This document shows positions 6,918 to 16,100 of a stretch of 64,000 bases of DNA, in pieces. Source of the DNA: Ferruginibacter sp. (GTDB lineage: Bacteria > Bacteroidota > Bacteroidia > Chitinophagales > Chitinophagaceae); contig JACMLJ010000028.1 of NCBI GenBank assembly GCA_014379625.1, positions 1 to 64,000 of the forward strand, read 5' to 3'. Every line of letters starts with the position of its first letter. Position 1 is the stretch's first letter. The position numbers and the translations under genes are program-made. The notes beneath the pieces are model-generated. The model ran no database searches. It was not told the origin of the DNA and was given only the letters and a program-made list of their open reading frames with translations.

Positions 6918-7433
6918 ACCTTTGACCTAATACTTTTTGAGTATGATTAACAAAAAATTATTCTGCAATTTCAAAATCGGTCGGGGGCAGCTTAATTTGG
7001 CTGTATGAATAATAAACAGCATACATTTTTTGTACGATGAGGCTTTCTGCTTTAAGGATTTTTGAAAATAGTTTATCTTAAGTAGCACCTGGAATTGGGG
7101 GAGATTATATACCCAAACTATTTTGATTACGTGATATTTCCCATTATTTATTGGTTTGATTTTAAAACAAATATATTGTCATTAACTTTGCCGGGATATT
7201 GAATGAACATTAATGTACAGTCGGCATCAGTGGTATGCAATCTTTTTTTTATGAATACTTTTTTAGACCTTTTTAATTATGAGACCATCACTTCCCTGCC
7301 ATATGATTCTTCTTTTCTGATTAGAGAAGGCCACTATTAGAAAATCTATAAATTATAAAGTTGGCTGTAATGCCTTAACCGCTCTCATTCTGACTATGTT
7401 GACATAAGTTTATGTAAACTCAAATCGGACAAT
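6918..7433. other. Intergenic region with no recognised gene
   Basis: About 516 nt between convergent units. It is AT-rich, has stops in all frames and shows no convincing protein, hairpin terminator or RNA. It may hold decayed sequence, since it ends at a gene remnant. Confidence 0.4.
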
Positions 7434-7619
7434 CTACTTTTCACCTTTCATTTCCTTAAAAAAGCTGTACGGATCAAGTTGCGTCCAGCGTTCAACAATC
7501 TTTCCATGCTCCAATCTATAAAATATGCTACGGAAATGAAGGAGAGGGTCTAAATAAATCTTCGCCGGGTTGTATAATTGCTCATGATCTGAATATGCTT
7601 TAAATACAGATTTTATTAG
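7434..7619 (-). pseudogene. SnoaL-like polyketide-cyclase-type protein, C-terminal remnant
   Basis: Directly after the stop of the dioxygenase gene, and in the same frame, 61 sense codons read on to TAG at 7434. The end of the segment is typical of SnoaL-like (NTF2-fold) ester cyclases: FRSIFYRLEHGKIVERW followed by LDPYSFFKEM, matching the usual (I/F).R.E.GKI.E.W...D......L. Only the last strands and helix remain; the start of the fold is missing and there is no start codon. It seems to be the tail of a deleted neighbour now abutting the dioxygenase. Confidence 0.6.
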
Positions 7620-8513
7620 TTAGCCCTTATAATCCAAAATTTTTGCACCCGTTATTTTTGTTTCTTTTCGTCTTGAAAAACGGAACCAAACAGTCACTCC
7701 GGATTTTTCCTGTAATTCAAACCTTGCCTCTGTATTGAGTTCTTTGCTGCCAAATGTGTTATCGCCATTGTATGAAAGGCCACCCCAAATTTGCCCATTT
7801 GTTTTATAAAAAAGCAAATCACCGCTGCGGTAAAATTCCATTAATGAGCCGTCACTCATTTTATAAATACCGGCCAGGCGGTTAAAAACCATATCTTCAG
7901 GCAAATACTCTTTGTTTAAAATTATATCAAACTTAATTTCGCTTTTTTGATCGTCTATTCTTTGCACAGGAAGTGTTCTGTTAATTGCTAGTCCAGATTT
8001 TGTACTTGGATCACTTTCCAAATAGGGATCTCCCTCAAAATAAATTTGAGTTATCAGATCTTGCTGTCCTTTTGCAGAAAGTCGCATGTGAATGTGCGCC
8101 GGTCTAAATATTAATGCTTTTTCATCAACAGGTTCCGGAACAGGCAAAACGGTTATGAATTGGTAACGTCCATCTTTTCCTGTTTTTTGAATGGCCCGGT
8201 AAGCATAGGCTTCTGAAATATTATCATAATAACCATCTCCCTGGCATTGCCATACTTCAATCAGGCAATTCTTTAGCGGTGTTTTACCATCCTGATTAAA
8301 AATAATGCCAGACAGGTATAACTTATGCCCACTAAAATTATCAGGATTCATATTGCTGCGAAACGGTGCACCGGGACGGTAAAAAGGCCCCAGGATATCA
8401 GTAGCAGTGATACTGTCTCCAATATATTTATCTGTCTGCCAACTGATGTTTCCAAATACACCCATTCCAAGTGCAATGACGGAAGTCTGTTTTATGAAAT
8501 TTCTCCTTTCCAT
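7620..8513 (-). CDS. Secreted intradiol ring-cleavage dioxygenase with extra C-terminal domain
   Basis: The start at 8513 (ATG) gives MERRNFIKQTSVIALGMG, a twin-arginine-type signal; the upstream TTG at 8519 is less likely. The core (about residues 35-195) matches the protocatechuate 3,4-/catechol 1,2-dioxygenase fold. It contains GPFYRPG, LIEVWQCQGDGYYD, GRYQFITVLP and FRPAHIHM. The Tyr residues and the paired His of HIH are the likely ligands of the Fe(III) that cleaves catechol-type rings. Residues beyond about 205 form a separate beta-rich region (LAGIYKMSDGSLMEFYRSG...TARFELQ...VWFRF) that looks like the DUF3471-type domain usually attached to beta-lactamase-like enzymes. Ring-cleavage enzymes with Tat signals are known in this phylum, but the substrate is unknown. 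Confidence 0.82.
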   Translation of the reverse strand: MERRNFIKQTSVIALGMGVFGNISWQTDKYIGDSITATDILGPFYRPGAPFRSNMNPDNFSGHKLYLSGIIFNQDGKTPLKNCLIEVWQCQGDGYYDNISEAYAYRAIQKTGKDGRYQFITVLPVPEPVDEKALIFRPAHIHMRLSAKGQQDLITQIYFEGDPYLESDPSTKSGLAINRTLPVQRIDDQKSEIKFDIILNKEYLPEDMVFNRLAGIYKMSDGSLMEFYRSGDLLFYKTNGQIWGGLSYNGDNTFGSKELNTEARFELQEKSGVTVWFRFSRRKETKITGAKILDYKG

Positions 8514-8948
8514 ATGCAAAAAAACAACAGGTATTTAGTTTTCTATTTTGGTATTTCAGGAGCCAGGGTAAAGGCTGCGGCGATCTATCAGCGAAGCACC
8601 GCGATGAATCTTTAACAGCTCATTCAATATTTCCATTCTTTTAAAATAAGCCGGAATTTATCTCTTATAAAGATAATAAATTGCGAAACATCAAGAAACA
8701 AAAGGGAAATTAGTTTCAATTTATTAACCCGGCCATTCAATTTATTCTGCTGCTGTGGTTGGTTTGCCAAACAAAATAGGCAAGGCAGAATATAAGCCAC
8801 GTAATGAACCTGTTCTGACTGATAATAGATGTTCATTTATTGCCTTATGACTCAATACTATTCTGTTACGTTGTACACAAGGACATTAAACATTATTATC
8901 GCCTTTTTTTGATGCCCCAATATGTTGCTAATTTATTATTAAAAGCCT
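8514..8948. other. Intergenic region, no supported gene
   Basis: About 435 nt between two minus-strand genes. A 70-codon minus-strand frame at 8624-8836 exists but has no recognisable domain. No clear terminator for the hydrolase gene end or promoter for the dioxygenase could be read. Confidence 0.4.
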
Positions 8949-9794
8949 TTACGGGATATTTCGCAGAAAAGCTTTCAATATTTGGACGAAGGTTTCTTTA
9001 TTTTGATATACAGCTATGTGATTACCGGGTAAACTGTCTGTTATTGCGTTTTGAAATTCGTGACTAAGCAATTTGTCGACGATCTTGTTTGGCTCAATAG
9101 TGTTAGTACCCGTTACGACTAACACTGGCTTTTGAAAAGCATGTAATTTTTTAAAATCAATTTTATACTCAGGCACTACAGACAATCCTCTCAGCCGGTC
9201 TTTTTGTTTCACCCATTGTGGCCAATTGGGGTGTTGACGAATGTCAAACGTATCACAGTTGGATAACTTACAACGAAAGCTTTTAACCATTTCTTCGGTA
9301 ATGTTTGCTTGCGGTGTAAAGTTTTTAGTAAGTTCATCTATTTGTTTCATTTTGTCGGAATATTCTCCTTTCGCTTTGGCTATATCAAACAATGGAGCTT
9401 CAACCAAAACAAGGGATTGAATACGTTCAGGATTATTCGTGGCAAAATCAAAAGCAATCACCCCTCCGTAGGAATGTCCGACTAAAATTACAGGCGCAGA
9501 GATATGAAGGCAATCAAGAGTTGCTTTTACCGCTTCACTTTCTGTTTGTACAGAATAATTTTTTGGCAGCGTTCGGCCTTCATTAGCATATTGAACATTG
9601 AATTGTTGCATACGGATTACCATGAACGAATCAGCCAGTAATTTTGAATGAGGCCCAAAAGAGGTAATGTCAAATGTCCCTCCATGCAGCAATACAATAG
9701 GCTGACCATTACCTTCTACCAATACCTGTTTCGTTTTGGGTTGAGCTTGCGAAATAAGAGGAATGAGAAAGATGAGTAGTAAAAATTGTTTCAT
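8949..9794 (-). CDS. Secreted alpha/beta hydrolase
   Basis: The 281-residue protein begins with a signal peptide (MKQFLLLIFLIPLISQAQ, cleavage near residue 18). It has the alpha/beta-hydrolase order: oxyanion region IVLLHGGTFD near residue 35, nucleophile elbow VGHSYGG near residue 105, a late strand KPVLVVTGTNT carrying the acid region, and the base histidine in LPGNHIAVYQ near the C-terminus. The family covers esterases, lactonases and haloalkane dehalogenase relatives, so the substrate cannot be read from sequence. The precursor is exported, presumably to the periplasm. It stands alone between the dioxygenase and haemoglobin genes, all on the minus strand. Confidence 0.83.
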   Translation of the reverse strand: MKQFLLLIFLIPLISQAQPKTKQVLVEGNGQPIVLLHGGTFDITSFGPHSKLLADSFMVIRMQQFNVQYANEGRTLPKNYSVQTESEAVKATLDCLHISAPVILVGHSYGGVIAFDFATNNPERIQSLVLVEAPLFDIAKAKGEYSDKMKQIDELTKNFTPQANITEEMVKSFRCKLSNCDTFDIRQHPNWPQWVKQKDRLRGLSVVPEYKIDFKKLHAFQKPVLVVTGTNTIEPNKIVDKLLSHEFQNAITDSLPGNHIAVYQNKETFVQILKAFLRNIP

Positions 9795-9857
9795 CGCAAT
9801 GTGTTTTAAAAGGTTTTCAGGATTGCCTTTGATTAATTATTTTAAAATAAGAAAAAG

Positions 9858-10373
9858 TCAAATATCTTTTTTCCGCTGAAATAATGAACCTACAATTCCA
9901 TAGGGACCTTTTACTTCACCCCATCCCCACTCAGGAATAACTTCATCATTGGTAGTAGGGTTTTCATCAAGGTTTGAATTGATGACAGCAACCCTGGTTC
10001 CCCATTCAATATGACCGGTAAATACGGAACGGAATTCAGGGTCTTTGGGCAGTCCGATCTCGTCCGCACTTTCCATTAGTAGTTTCACCCATCGCTTTCT
10101 TTGCGGCTCCGTCAGCTTTTTACCGATATGTTTTCCAACCATTCTCCGCAGAGACTCATCACCAAATTCATTACTGTAAAACTTTGGCCCCATGAAAACT
10201 TCTGCCAGAAAATGGGCAACATGCTTTGAATGTTCCGCTGCCATGTGCCTGAAAATGGGTTCAAGGATTTCATCCCTTAATACCTTTCCATAAAATACAT
10301 CTGTAAGTATTTCAAACTTCTCCACACCGCCTGCATATTCATAAGGTGTAGGTATAGATTTGTCATTTTCCAT
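9858..10373 (-). CDS. Group II truncated haemoglobin
   Basis: The 171-residue protein matches the truncated haemoglobin family. It starts TPYEYAGGVEKFEILTDVFY (helices A-B, with the GG hinge and the B10-type aromatic), then PIFRHM, and HSKHVAHFLAEVFMGP with the proximal histidine of helix F. The later GLPKDPEFRSVFTGHIEWGTR is the G/H helix region with the invariant Trp of group II globins. The protein is longer than the usual 120-140 residues because of a C-terminal tail (EWGWGEVKGPYG) also seen in some group II members. Such globins bind oxygen or nitric oxide. No regulator such as NsrR is visible. It sits downstream of an HxlR remnant on the same strand. Confidence 0.85.
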   Translation of the reverse strand: MENDKSIPTPYEYAGGVEKFEILTDVFYGKVLRDEILEPIFRHMAAEHSKHVAHFLAEVFMGPKFYSNEFGDESLRRMVGKHIGKKLTEPQRKRWVKLLMESADEIGLPKDPEFRSVFTGHIEWGTRVAVINSNLDENPTTNDEVIPEWGWGEVKGPYGIVGSLFQRKKDI

Positions 10374-10492
10374 AACATAAAAAGTATTTGGTGATTATTT
10401 TCTTTCTAATCCTGATTAATATCTTGGGTGATTTATGTATCTGTATTGCTGCTGTTGAAAATAAAGATAAACAACCTTTTTGGAGGATTGTT

Positions 10493-10714
10493 TTACATTT
10501 TTGTTATCTTATTTTTTATACCCCAGCTATAAATACTTTCCAAAATCGGAACAAAAGACTTGCCCAGTTTTGTCAGGCTGTAATCCATTCCTGGCGGTAT
10601 CTCGTTATAATTTTTCTTCATCACCCGGCCATCATGTTCCAGGTCTTTTAATTGCTGTATCAGCATTTTTTCAGAAATATTTGGGATAGCTTTTTTAACC
10701 TCGTTATATCGCAA
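10493..10714 (-). pseudogene. HxlR-type regulator, C-terminal remnant
   Basis: The frame reads RYNEVKKAIPNISEKML, QQLKDLEHDGRV, GMDYSLTKLGKSF and a final helix, which is the recognition-helix and wing half of HxlR-family winged-helix regulators. The first 35-40 residues, including the conserved Cys-Pro start and helix alpha-1/2, are missing. The homology begins abruptly at 10714, where unrelated SDR-like sequence begins on the other strand. The only start-like codon is a TTG at the break. It is almost certainly a deletion product. Confidence 0.72.
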
Positions 10715-10792
10715 GGTTCAGAATTGGGGGCCAATGTCATCATCACCAGCCGTAGCCAGGAAAGGGCAGGCATCGCAGCTGCTGAAAGATTT
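10713..10792 (+). pseudogene. SDR-family oxidoreductase fragment
   Basis: A short forward frame reads SELGANVIITSRSQERAGIA, which matches the end of helix A and strand 2 of a short-chain dehydrogenase, including the NADP-type SRS..R. Neither the preceding glycine-rich loop nor anything after the second helix remains. It abuts the HxlR remnant at about 10713, implying that a deletion joined the interiors of two formerly neighbouring genes. Confidence 0.55.
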
Positions 10793-10875
10793 CTCGAATT
10801 TTTTTATACATCCCAGTTTGCAAAGCCCGTTAAAAGCCAATTAATAAGAGTGGTAGTCTGTACGAAACATTTTAA

Positions 10876-10923
10876 TTACTACAAAGATTGTAAATATAAA
10901 GAATATTGCTACATTTGTAGTAA
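10876..10923 (+). promoter_or_regulatory. Inverted-repeat operator over the PadR promoter
   Basis: TTACTACAAA (10876-10885) and TTTGTAGTAA (10914-10923) are perfect 10-nt inverted repeats separated by 28 nt. The left arm ends two bases before the -33 TTG and the right arm overlaps the -7 TACATTTG. A dimeric regulator bound here would block the promoter, so autoregulation by the PadR protein is the simple reading. Confidence 0.6.
10888..10917 (+). promoter_or_regulatory. Bacteroidota-type promoter of the PadR operon
   Basis: TTG at 10888-10890, a 19-nt spacer, and TACATTTG at 10910-10917 match the TTG-N19-TAnnTTTG consensus exactly. Transcription should begin near 10923-10926, only a few bases before the ATG at 10931, so the message would be nearly leaderless. 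Confidence 0.65.
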
Positions 10924-10930
10924 AAAACAA

Positions 10931-11254
10931 ATGGGAGAATTTGAAGAGTTGATACTTCTGATCGTAGCTATCATGAATGGCAAGGCTTATGGCATCGGCA
11001 TCATCGAAGAGCTGGAAAATCGAACGGACAGGTCGGCAGCAATAGGTGCGGTACAAACAGTACTCAAACGGATGGAAGACAAAGGTTGGGTAAAATCACA
11101 GTTTGGCGAAGCTACCAAAGAGCGTGGTGGCAAACGCAAACGCTACTACAGCATTACTGCCAAAGGCAAAAAAATAATGGCTGAAAACAGAGAAAAACGT
11201 AACAGTCTCTGGGAAGCAATACCAAAACCTGGATTAACTTATGGATCAGTTTGA
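10931..11254 (+). CDS. PadR-family transcriptional regulator
   Basis: The 107-residue protein is a small PadR-s winged-helix repressor. ELILLIVAIMNG forms helix 1 and AYGIGIIEELE the next; the GAVQTVLKRMEDKGWV recognition helix and RKRYYSITAKGKKIM wing match the family closely. A longer upstream frame exists from 10652, but its first 93 codons are the SDR remnant and promoter. The ATG at 10931, just after the promoter, is therefore the real start. It overlaps the next gene by 14 nt, so the two are translationally coupled. PadR proteins of this class usually repress their own operon with the downstream membrane protein. Confidence 0.9.
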   Translation: MGEFEELILLIVAIMNGKAYGIGIIEELENRTDRSAAIGAVQTVLKRMEDKGWVKSQFGEATKERGGKRKRYYSITAKGKKIMAENREKRNSLWEAIPKPGLTYGSV

Positions 11255-12269
11255 AAAACAACTACCAGGTTGGGCGATGACATTGGTACGCATCATTGTT
11301 CACCCTGAGTTTCAGGAAGAAATTGAAGGCGATCTGCTGGAAAAATATCACCGTGATGTACAAAAGTACGGACTGAAAATTGCCCGAAGGCGATTGTATA
11401 CTGAACTGTTTTCAATTGCAAAACCTAATCTTATTTTTAATATAAACCGTAATACAATGAAACCAGGAAACTGGGTACTGCTTTTACTCCTGCCTATTTT
11501 GGTTGCAGTAGCTTCCGTTGCACCGTTTTTACCGGGTTCAAGTAACAAATTTTCTCATGGCATTTCTCAATTTGCTCAAACGACAGGATACATTGGTTGG
11601 CCCTTTGTGCCCTTTGGGTTGGTTTGGCTCATCATCGAAATGCGAAACAAAAAAGGTCAACAACTCAACCGTTGGACCAACGGTTATTATCCATCGTGGC
11701 TGGTGCTGATTCCTGTTTTTCTGTTTTTACCATTGCAGATAATCAGGGCACTGCTCAACGGACGAACATTTGATTTATGGCCATTAGCTATTATTTTATC
11801 AGTGGTGGCTTTTTTCATTTATCGTATCCAAAAACTAAAGAAGAAGACTCACTATAAGTTCAACCCCGCCCCGTTATATATTGTTTTGATTCCTGTAATC
11901 GCTTTGCTCACTTCCAGATTTGCGGTGGAAAAAGCAGCAGCGTTTACCCGTGAAAAAGCGATCGTAAATACAGTACCCCTTATTGCAGCAATTGAAAAAT
12001 ACAAAACAGAGAACGGCGAATACCCCCAAAATTTAGAATCCTTACAAGGAAAGTATATTCAAGAGATTCCAAAACCAACTATCATGGGTATGAGAGCCTA
12101 TCAATATGAGAAACGAAACAGCTCTTTCCAACTAACTTTTGAACGGCTCTGGCACTGGAACGCTACCGAAGTGGTTGTTTACAATACATTGGGGCAAAAA
12201 GGCATAAAAGGCAATTATGGAAATTACCCTACTAATCATACGAATTGGTGGTATTATATGGCCGATTGA
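11241..12269 (+). CDS. Membrane protein with permease-prefix domain and pseudopilin-like C-terminal domain
   Basis: Residues 1-60 (PGWAMTLVRIIVHPEFQEEI, then EGDLLEKYHRDV and a helix ending in AKP) match the short prefix domain that precedes MacB-like ABC permeases encoded next to PadR regulators. Here no permease follows. Instead there are about four or five hydrophobic segments (roughly residues 76-92, 115-132, 152-170, 178-193 and 210-228). A soluble tail of about 110 residues then resembles the C-terminal part of GspG-type pseudopilins (LIAAIEKYKTENGEYPQNL followed by KYIQEIPKP). It is coupled to the PadR gene by a 14-nt overlap. The function is unknown; the prefix suggests membrane or signalling coupling to PadR. 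Confidence 0.7.
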   Translation: MDQFEKQLPGWAMTLVRIIVHPEFQEEIEGDLLEKYHRDVQKYGLKIARRRLYTELFSIAKPNLIFNINRNTMKPGNWVLLLLLPILVAVASVAPFLPGSSNKFSHGISQFAQTTGYIGWPFVPFGLVWLIIEMRNKKGQQLNRWTNGYYPSWLVLIPVFLFLPLQIIRALLNGRTFDLWPLAIILSVVAFFIYRIQKLKKKTHYKFNPAPLYIVLIPVIALLTSRFAVEKAAAFTREKAIVNTVPLIAAIEKYKTENGEYPQNLESLQGKYIQEIPKPTIMGMRAYQYEKRNSSFQLTFERLWHWNATEVVVYNTLGQKGIKGNYGNYPTNHTNWWYYMAD

Positions 12270-12432
12270 GAAGTGATATGTGTTGGAAAACAGATTTGCA
12301 GTTCTCCCGGCTTCTTTGACGCAGGAGTGTAAAGATATAAGATGGGTGTACTTCGCCAGTGCGTTTGCAATACTATTACAATGGCTATTTCTTTTTTATA
12401 AGTTTTTAATTGTCTAAGTAAATTGCTGGGTA

Positions 12433-12455
12433 TTCCGGAATTGTGTTTGCTGAGG
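12433..12455 (+). repeat. Dispersed 23-mer, copy 2
   Basis: This is the partner of 1865-1887 in the same orientation, just downstream of the PadR operon. Twenty-two of 23 bases agree. The surrounding bases are not alike, so the shared unit is short. Confidence 0.55.
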
Positions 12456-12770
12456 AAGGAGTTTATCATCAAAAAGTAACTTCAATAAACTTGAATTGTG
12501 GTTGTATTCAAAATGAGCAGGGTATATCCATTGCTTGCATAAGATTATTCCTTATTTCCGGCCAAAATACAATGGGTAAGATATTTATTTACTGATAATC
12601 AATAATTTAAACCTATATTCTGCATGAATTTTAATTTCAATTTTTTGGATTAGGTAGATGATTCGCATATGCTTTTCTACATTGGTTATTTCTTTTAGAA
12701 TGCTAACTTTCGCCTCCCCAGCCGGCGGGGCTGCGTAACTGCAACGCAGCTGCTTTTACATCTTTCAATA

Positions 12771-12820
12771 TTTCGGCTACGCCCAATATTATGTTATCGC
12801 AGCATTGAGCGTAGTCGAAA
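12771..12820. repeat. Imperfect hairpin of the TTCGACTACGCTCAATG type
   Basis: TTTCGGCTACGCCCAAT (12771-12787) faces ATTGAGCGTAGTCGAAA (12804-12820). Fifteen of 17 positions pair fully, one is a G-T wobble and one a C-A mismatch. Elements with this core are scattered between genes in many Bacteroidota and may be REP-like or act in RNA ends. Confidence 0.55.
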
Positions 12821-13109
12821 TGTTGAACCCCGGCTTCGCCGTGACCGATCCAAAAGAGGCCGCTTATGCAGTTACTGGTTTAAAATCAACCATGGTGCGT
12901 TTACCAAAATCATACTAACACTGCCTTTGCGAACTATCTACTTAATCCTATAATTTTTATTTATTTACTAACAAATTATTTGTAACTTCTTTTGTAAATA
13001 AACAGTCATGTGTCAGCTACAGATAATTTAAGGCTGTTATCAACTGCAATGGCTTCTCTATAAATATGTTTGTATACTTGATTTGCTTTTATGTATTTCT
13101 TGGATATTA

Positions 13110-16100
13110 TTATTTCTGCAAATCCTTCAAAAACTGCGAAGGTGTTTTTCCAAATTCTTTTTTAAATGCTTTGGTAAAATAAGATTGTGTCTGAATGCCC
13201 ACACTGTACATTACTTCGGCAAGCGATACATCCTGGTGAGTCATTATCTCGGCTGCTTTTTTAAAACGGATGGTACGTGTAAACTCTCCAATAGACTGCC
13301 CTGTTATTTTTTTTATTTTCTGGTACAACTTTGTTTTACTCATTCCTATCTGGCTGCAAATATAATCTACATCCATATCAGGATTGCTTAAATGCGATTC
13401 TATAATGGAGATAAGCTGATCAAGAAACGCTTTGTCTTTTACAGAATGCACCAAATCTTTTGCATCCATGTATTGATCTTTAAGGTATCGTTCTTTCAGT
13501 TTTTGTTTTTGCTGTAAAGTGTTTCGTATCGTTAATGTCATCAGTTCCATACTGATGGGTTTAGAAAAATATAAATCTGCACCTGATGCTGTTCCTTCTA
13601 TTCTTGATTCAATGGCATCCTTAGCCGTTAGCATTAGGAATGGAATATGACTGGTTTCAATATCTTCTTTAATCCGTTTGCAAAATTCAATGCCATCGAT
13701 TCCTGGCATCATCACATCGCTGATGATGAGATCTGGAAATTTTTCTTTAGCCATATTAATACCGGCAAAGCCATCGGCTGCTTCTGATACCTGATAATAG
13801 GGACTAAGACTTTCTCTTAAAAAATTTCGCAATTCTTCATTATCATCTACTACTAATATGTGTGGTTTATTGATGTCGTCTGATTTATTACTTATTTCCC
13901 CGGTAGTTTCTTCTTGTGAAACCGGTGATGCAGGTTCATATTTAGAGTGAATACTTTCTAATCTTACAGTGATTTCATTACTGTTTTGTAACCATCGTTC
14001 TTTTTTATCATAATCCTCTTTGCCTACAGGCAGGCCAATAATAATTTCAGTGCCTTTATTTCTTTCGCTGTACACATAAATATCGCCTTTGTGTAAAGTA
14101 GCCAGGCTTTTTACGAATGCCAATCCTATACCCGATCCCAGGTGTGTTTCTGTTATTTTATAATATCGCTCAAATAAATGGGCAATAGAATCTTTTGATA
14201 TACCAATCCCATTGTCTGCTACCCGTAGGTACACATATCTTTTTCCGGCGTATCCGTTTTTAAGTATCAATTCATTTTCAAACGAAGGCTTAAATTGATC
14301 CATTGATGCTAATACGTCAACGGTAATTACTCCCGGGTCGCTGCTGTACTTAAATGAATTACTGATAAGATTGATGATAATTTTTTCCAGTACCTGCCTG
14401 TCAAACCATGTTTCGCCAATACCTTCCGGTACATTCACAGTGAATTTTATTTTTTTCTGTAAGGCTAGTTCGCTGAACTCTTCTGATATTTCCTGTAAGA
14501 ATAAATTAAGGTAGCCTGGCATTACATTTAATTTCAACACACCCGATTCTGATTTTCTGAAATCCATCAATTCATTTATCAGGTTCATTAACCGGTTTGC
14601 ATTGCGGTGCATTACCTGGTAATGATGACGTGTACTTTCCGTAACATTATTCTCCTTTTGTAATTGTTCAAGCGGACCCAGTATCAATGTAAGCGGTGTG
14701 CGGAATTCATGCGAGATGTTTGTAAAAAATTGCAGTTGTACCTGGTGTATTTCATCTTTCTTTTTTTGTTCCAGTTTTTTTATGTGCATCCTTCTTTTTG
14801 AGCGATAGAAAAAGAATAACCCTCCGATAGTGCCTGCTACAATCAATAGTTTAAACCACCAGGTGTTCCAGAAGGGTGGTGTGATAATAATAAGGATAGA
14901 TGTTCCCTGCTCGTTCCAGATACCATCGTTGTTCGATGCTTTTACACGGAAGGTATATGTACCTGGGCTAAGATTGGTATACGATGCTCTATGGTCGTTC
15001 GTTACATAGTTCCAGTCATTATCCCATCCTTCAAGTTTATAAGCATATTGATTATTTTCCAGCGTGGTATAATTCAAGGCAGCAAAGCCGAAGGAGAAAG
15101 TAGATTGTTTATAAGAGAGTTTTATTTCTTTGGTCAGGCTGATATCGTTGCGTAAGGTAGAATCTTTATCACCCGGCACTATTTTTTTATTGAATATGGT
15201 GAAATCTGTAATGTAAACGGGCGGAATAAAATTATTCGTTTTTATATTTTCAGGATAAAAGGCATTGAAACCGTTTACGCCACCAAAAAATAATTGGCCA
15301 TCTTTTGCTTTTAAATAAGCATTTGCTTCAAATTCCAATCCCTGTAACCCATCTGCAGTATTGTACTTTTTATGGCCAAGATTCTCGGGGTTAAAACGGG
15401 TAAGCCCATTGGAAGTGGCTATCCAGAAATTGCCCTGCTCATCTTCGGCAATTCCTTTTATAAATTCAGTTGATAATCCTGCTTTGTCTGTAAATAATGA
15501 AAATTTATTTTCTTTTGCATCAAAAAGATATAAACCGGTTTGTCCAACCCAAAGCCGGTTTTTACTGTCAATAAATATTACCCGCAGGTCCGGTTTTTTT
15601 TCTGCATTATTAAAATAATGTGTAAAGCGGTTGGTTAGTGTATTATAACGGTTCAATCCTCCGTCATCGGTACCAATCCATATACTGCCTGCTTTATCTT
15701 CATTCAATGATACAATATTATGTCCTTGTAATTTTGTATCATTTTTTGGGTCAGTTATGATTCGAATAAATTTCTTTGTCTTCCGATCCAGCAAATTAAG
15801 TCCACCATAGTAAGTAGCTATCCATAAATTTTTGCGGCTGTCTTCATATATCTGCTGTATAAAATTAGAACTGATGGAATTTGGATCAACCGGGTTATTG
15901 GTAAAACGGGTAAAGTTTGCATTGCCTTTGTTATACAAACAGAGACCGCCGCCCCAGGTAGCCACCCATAAATTATTTTCGCTGTCTTCTTTTATATGAA
16001 GTACTTCGTTGGAGCCAATACTTTTTGGATTGAAGGGGTCGTATTTATAATGCGTGAAATCATTTTTACTGCGATCATACAAGTTTAAGCCGCCACCATC

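Larger units (their letters stand above)
12270..13109. repeat. Long intergenic region with palindromic repeats
   Basis: No gene is supported in these 840 nt. Positions 12433-12455 repeat the 23-mer from 1865. GCTGCGT/ACGCAGC (12730-12736 and 12744-12750) form a tight hairpin. TTTCGGCTACGCCCAAT (12771-12787) is an imperfect inverted repeat of ATTGAGCGTAGTCGAAA (12804-12820), of the REP-like TTCGACTACGCTCAATG type common between genes in this phylum. A short forward frame ending at about 12920 (VTDPKEAAYAVTGLKSTMV) could be a gene relic but could not be assigned. Confidence 0.5.

Noticed and set aside
8624..8836. 70-codon minus-strand frame between dioxygenase and hydrolase genes
   Set aside because: No domain, no start signal, and an amino-acid make-up like translated AT-rich noncoding DNA.
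10652..10930. 93-codon upstream extension of the PadR frame
   Set aside because: It crosses the SDR remnant, a stretch of low-complexity sequence and a full promoter; the ATG at 10931 gives the normal PadR N-terminus.
12860..12920. Short forward frame ending KSTMVRLPKSY
   Set aside because: It may be the end of a lost gene, but it runs out of a palindromic repeat, lacks a start and matches no family I can name.
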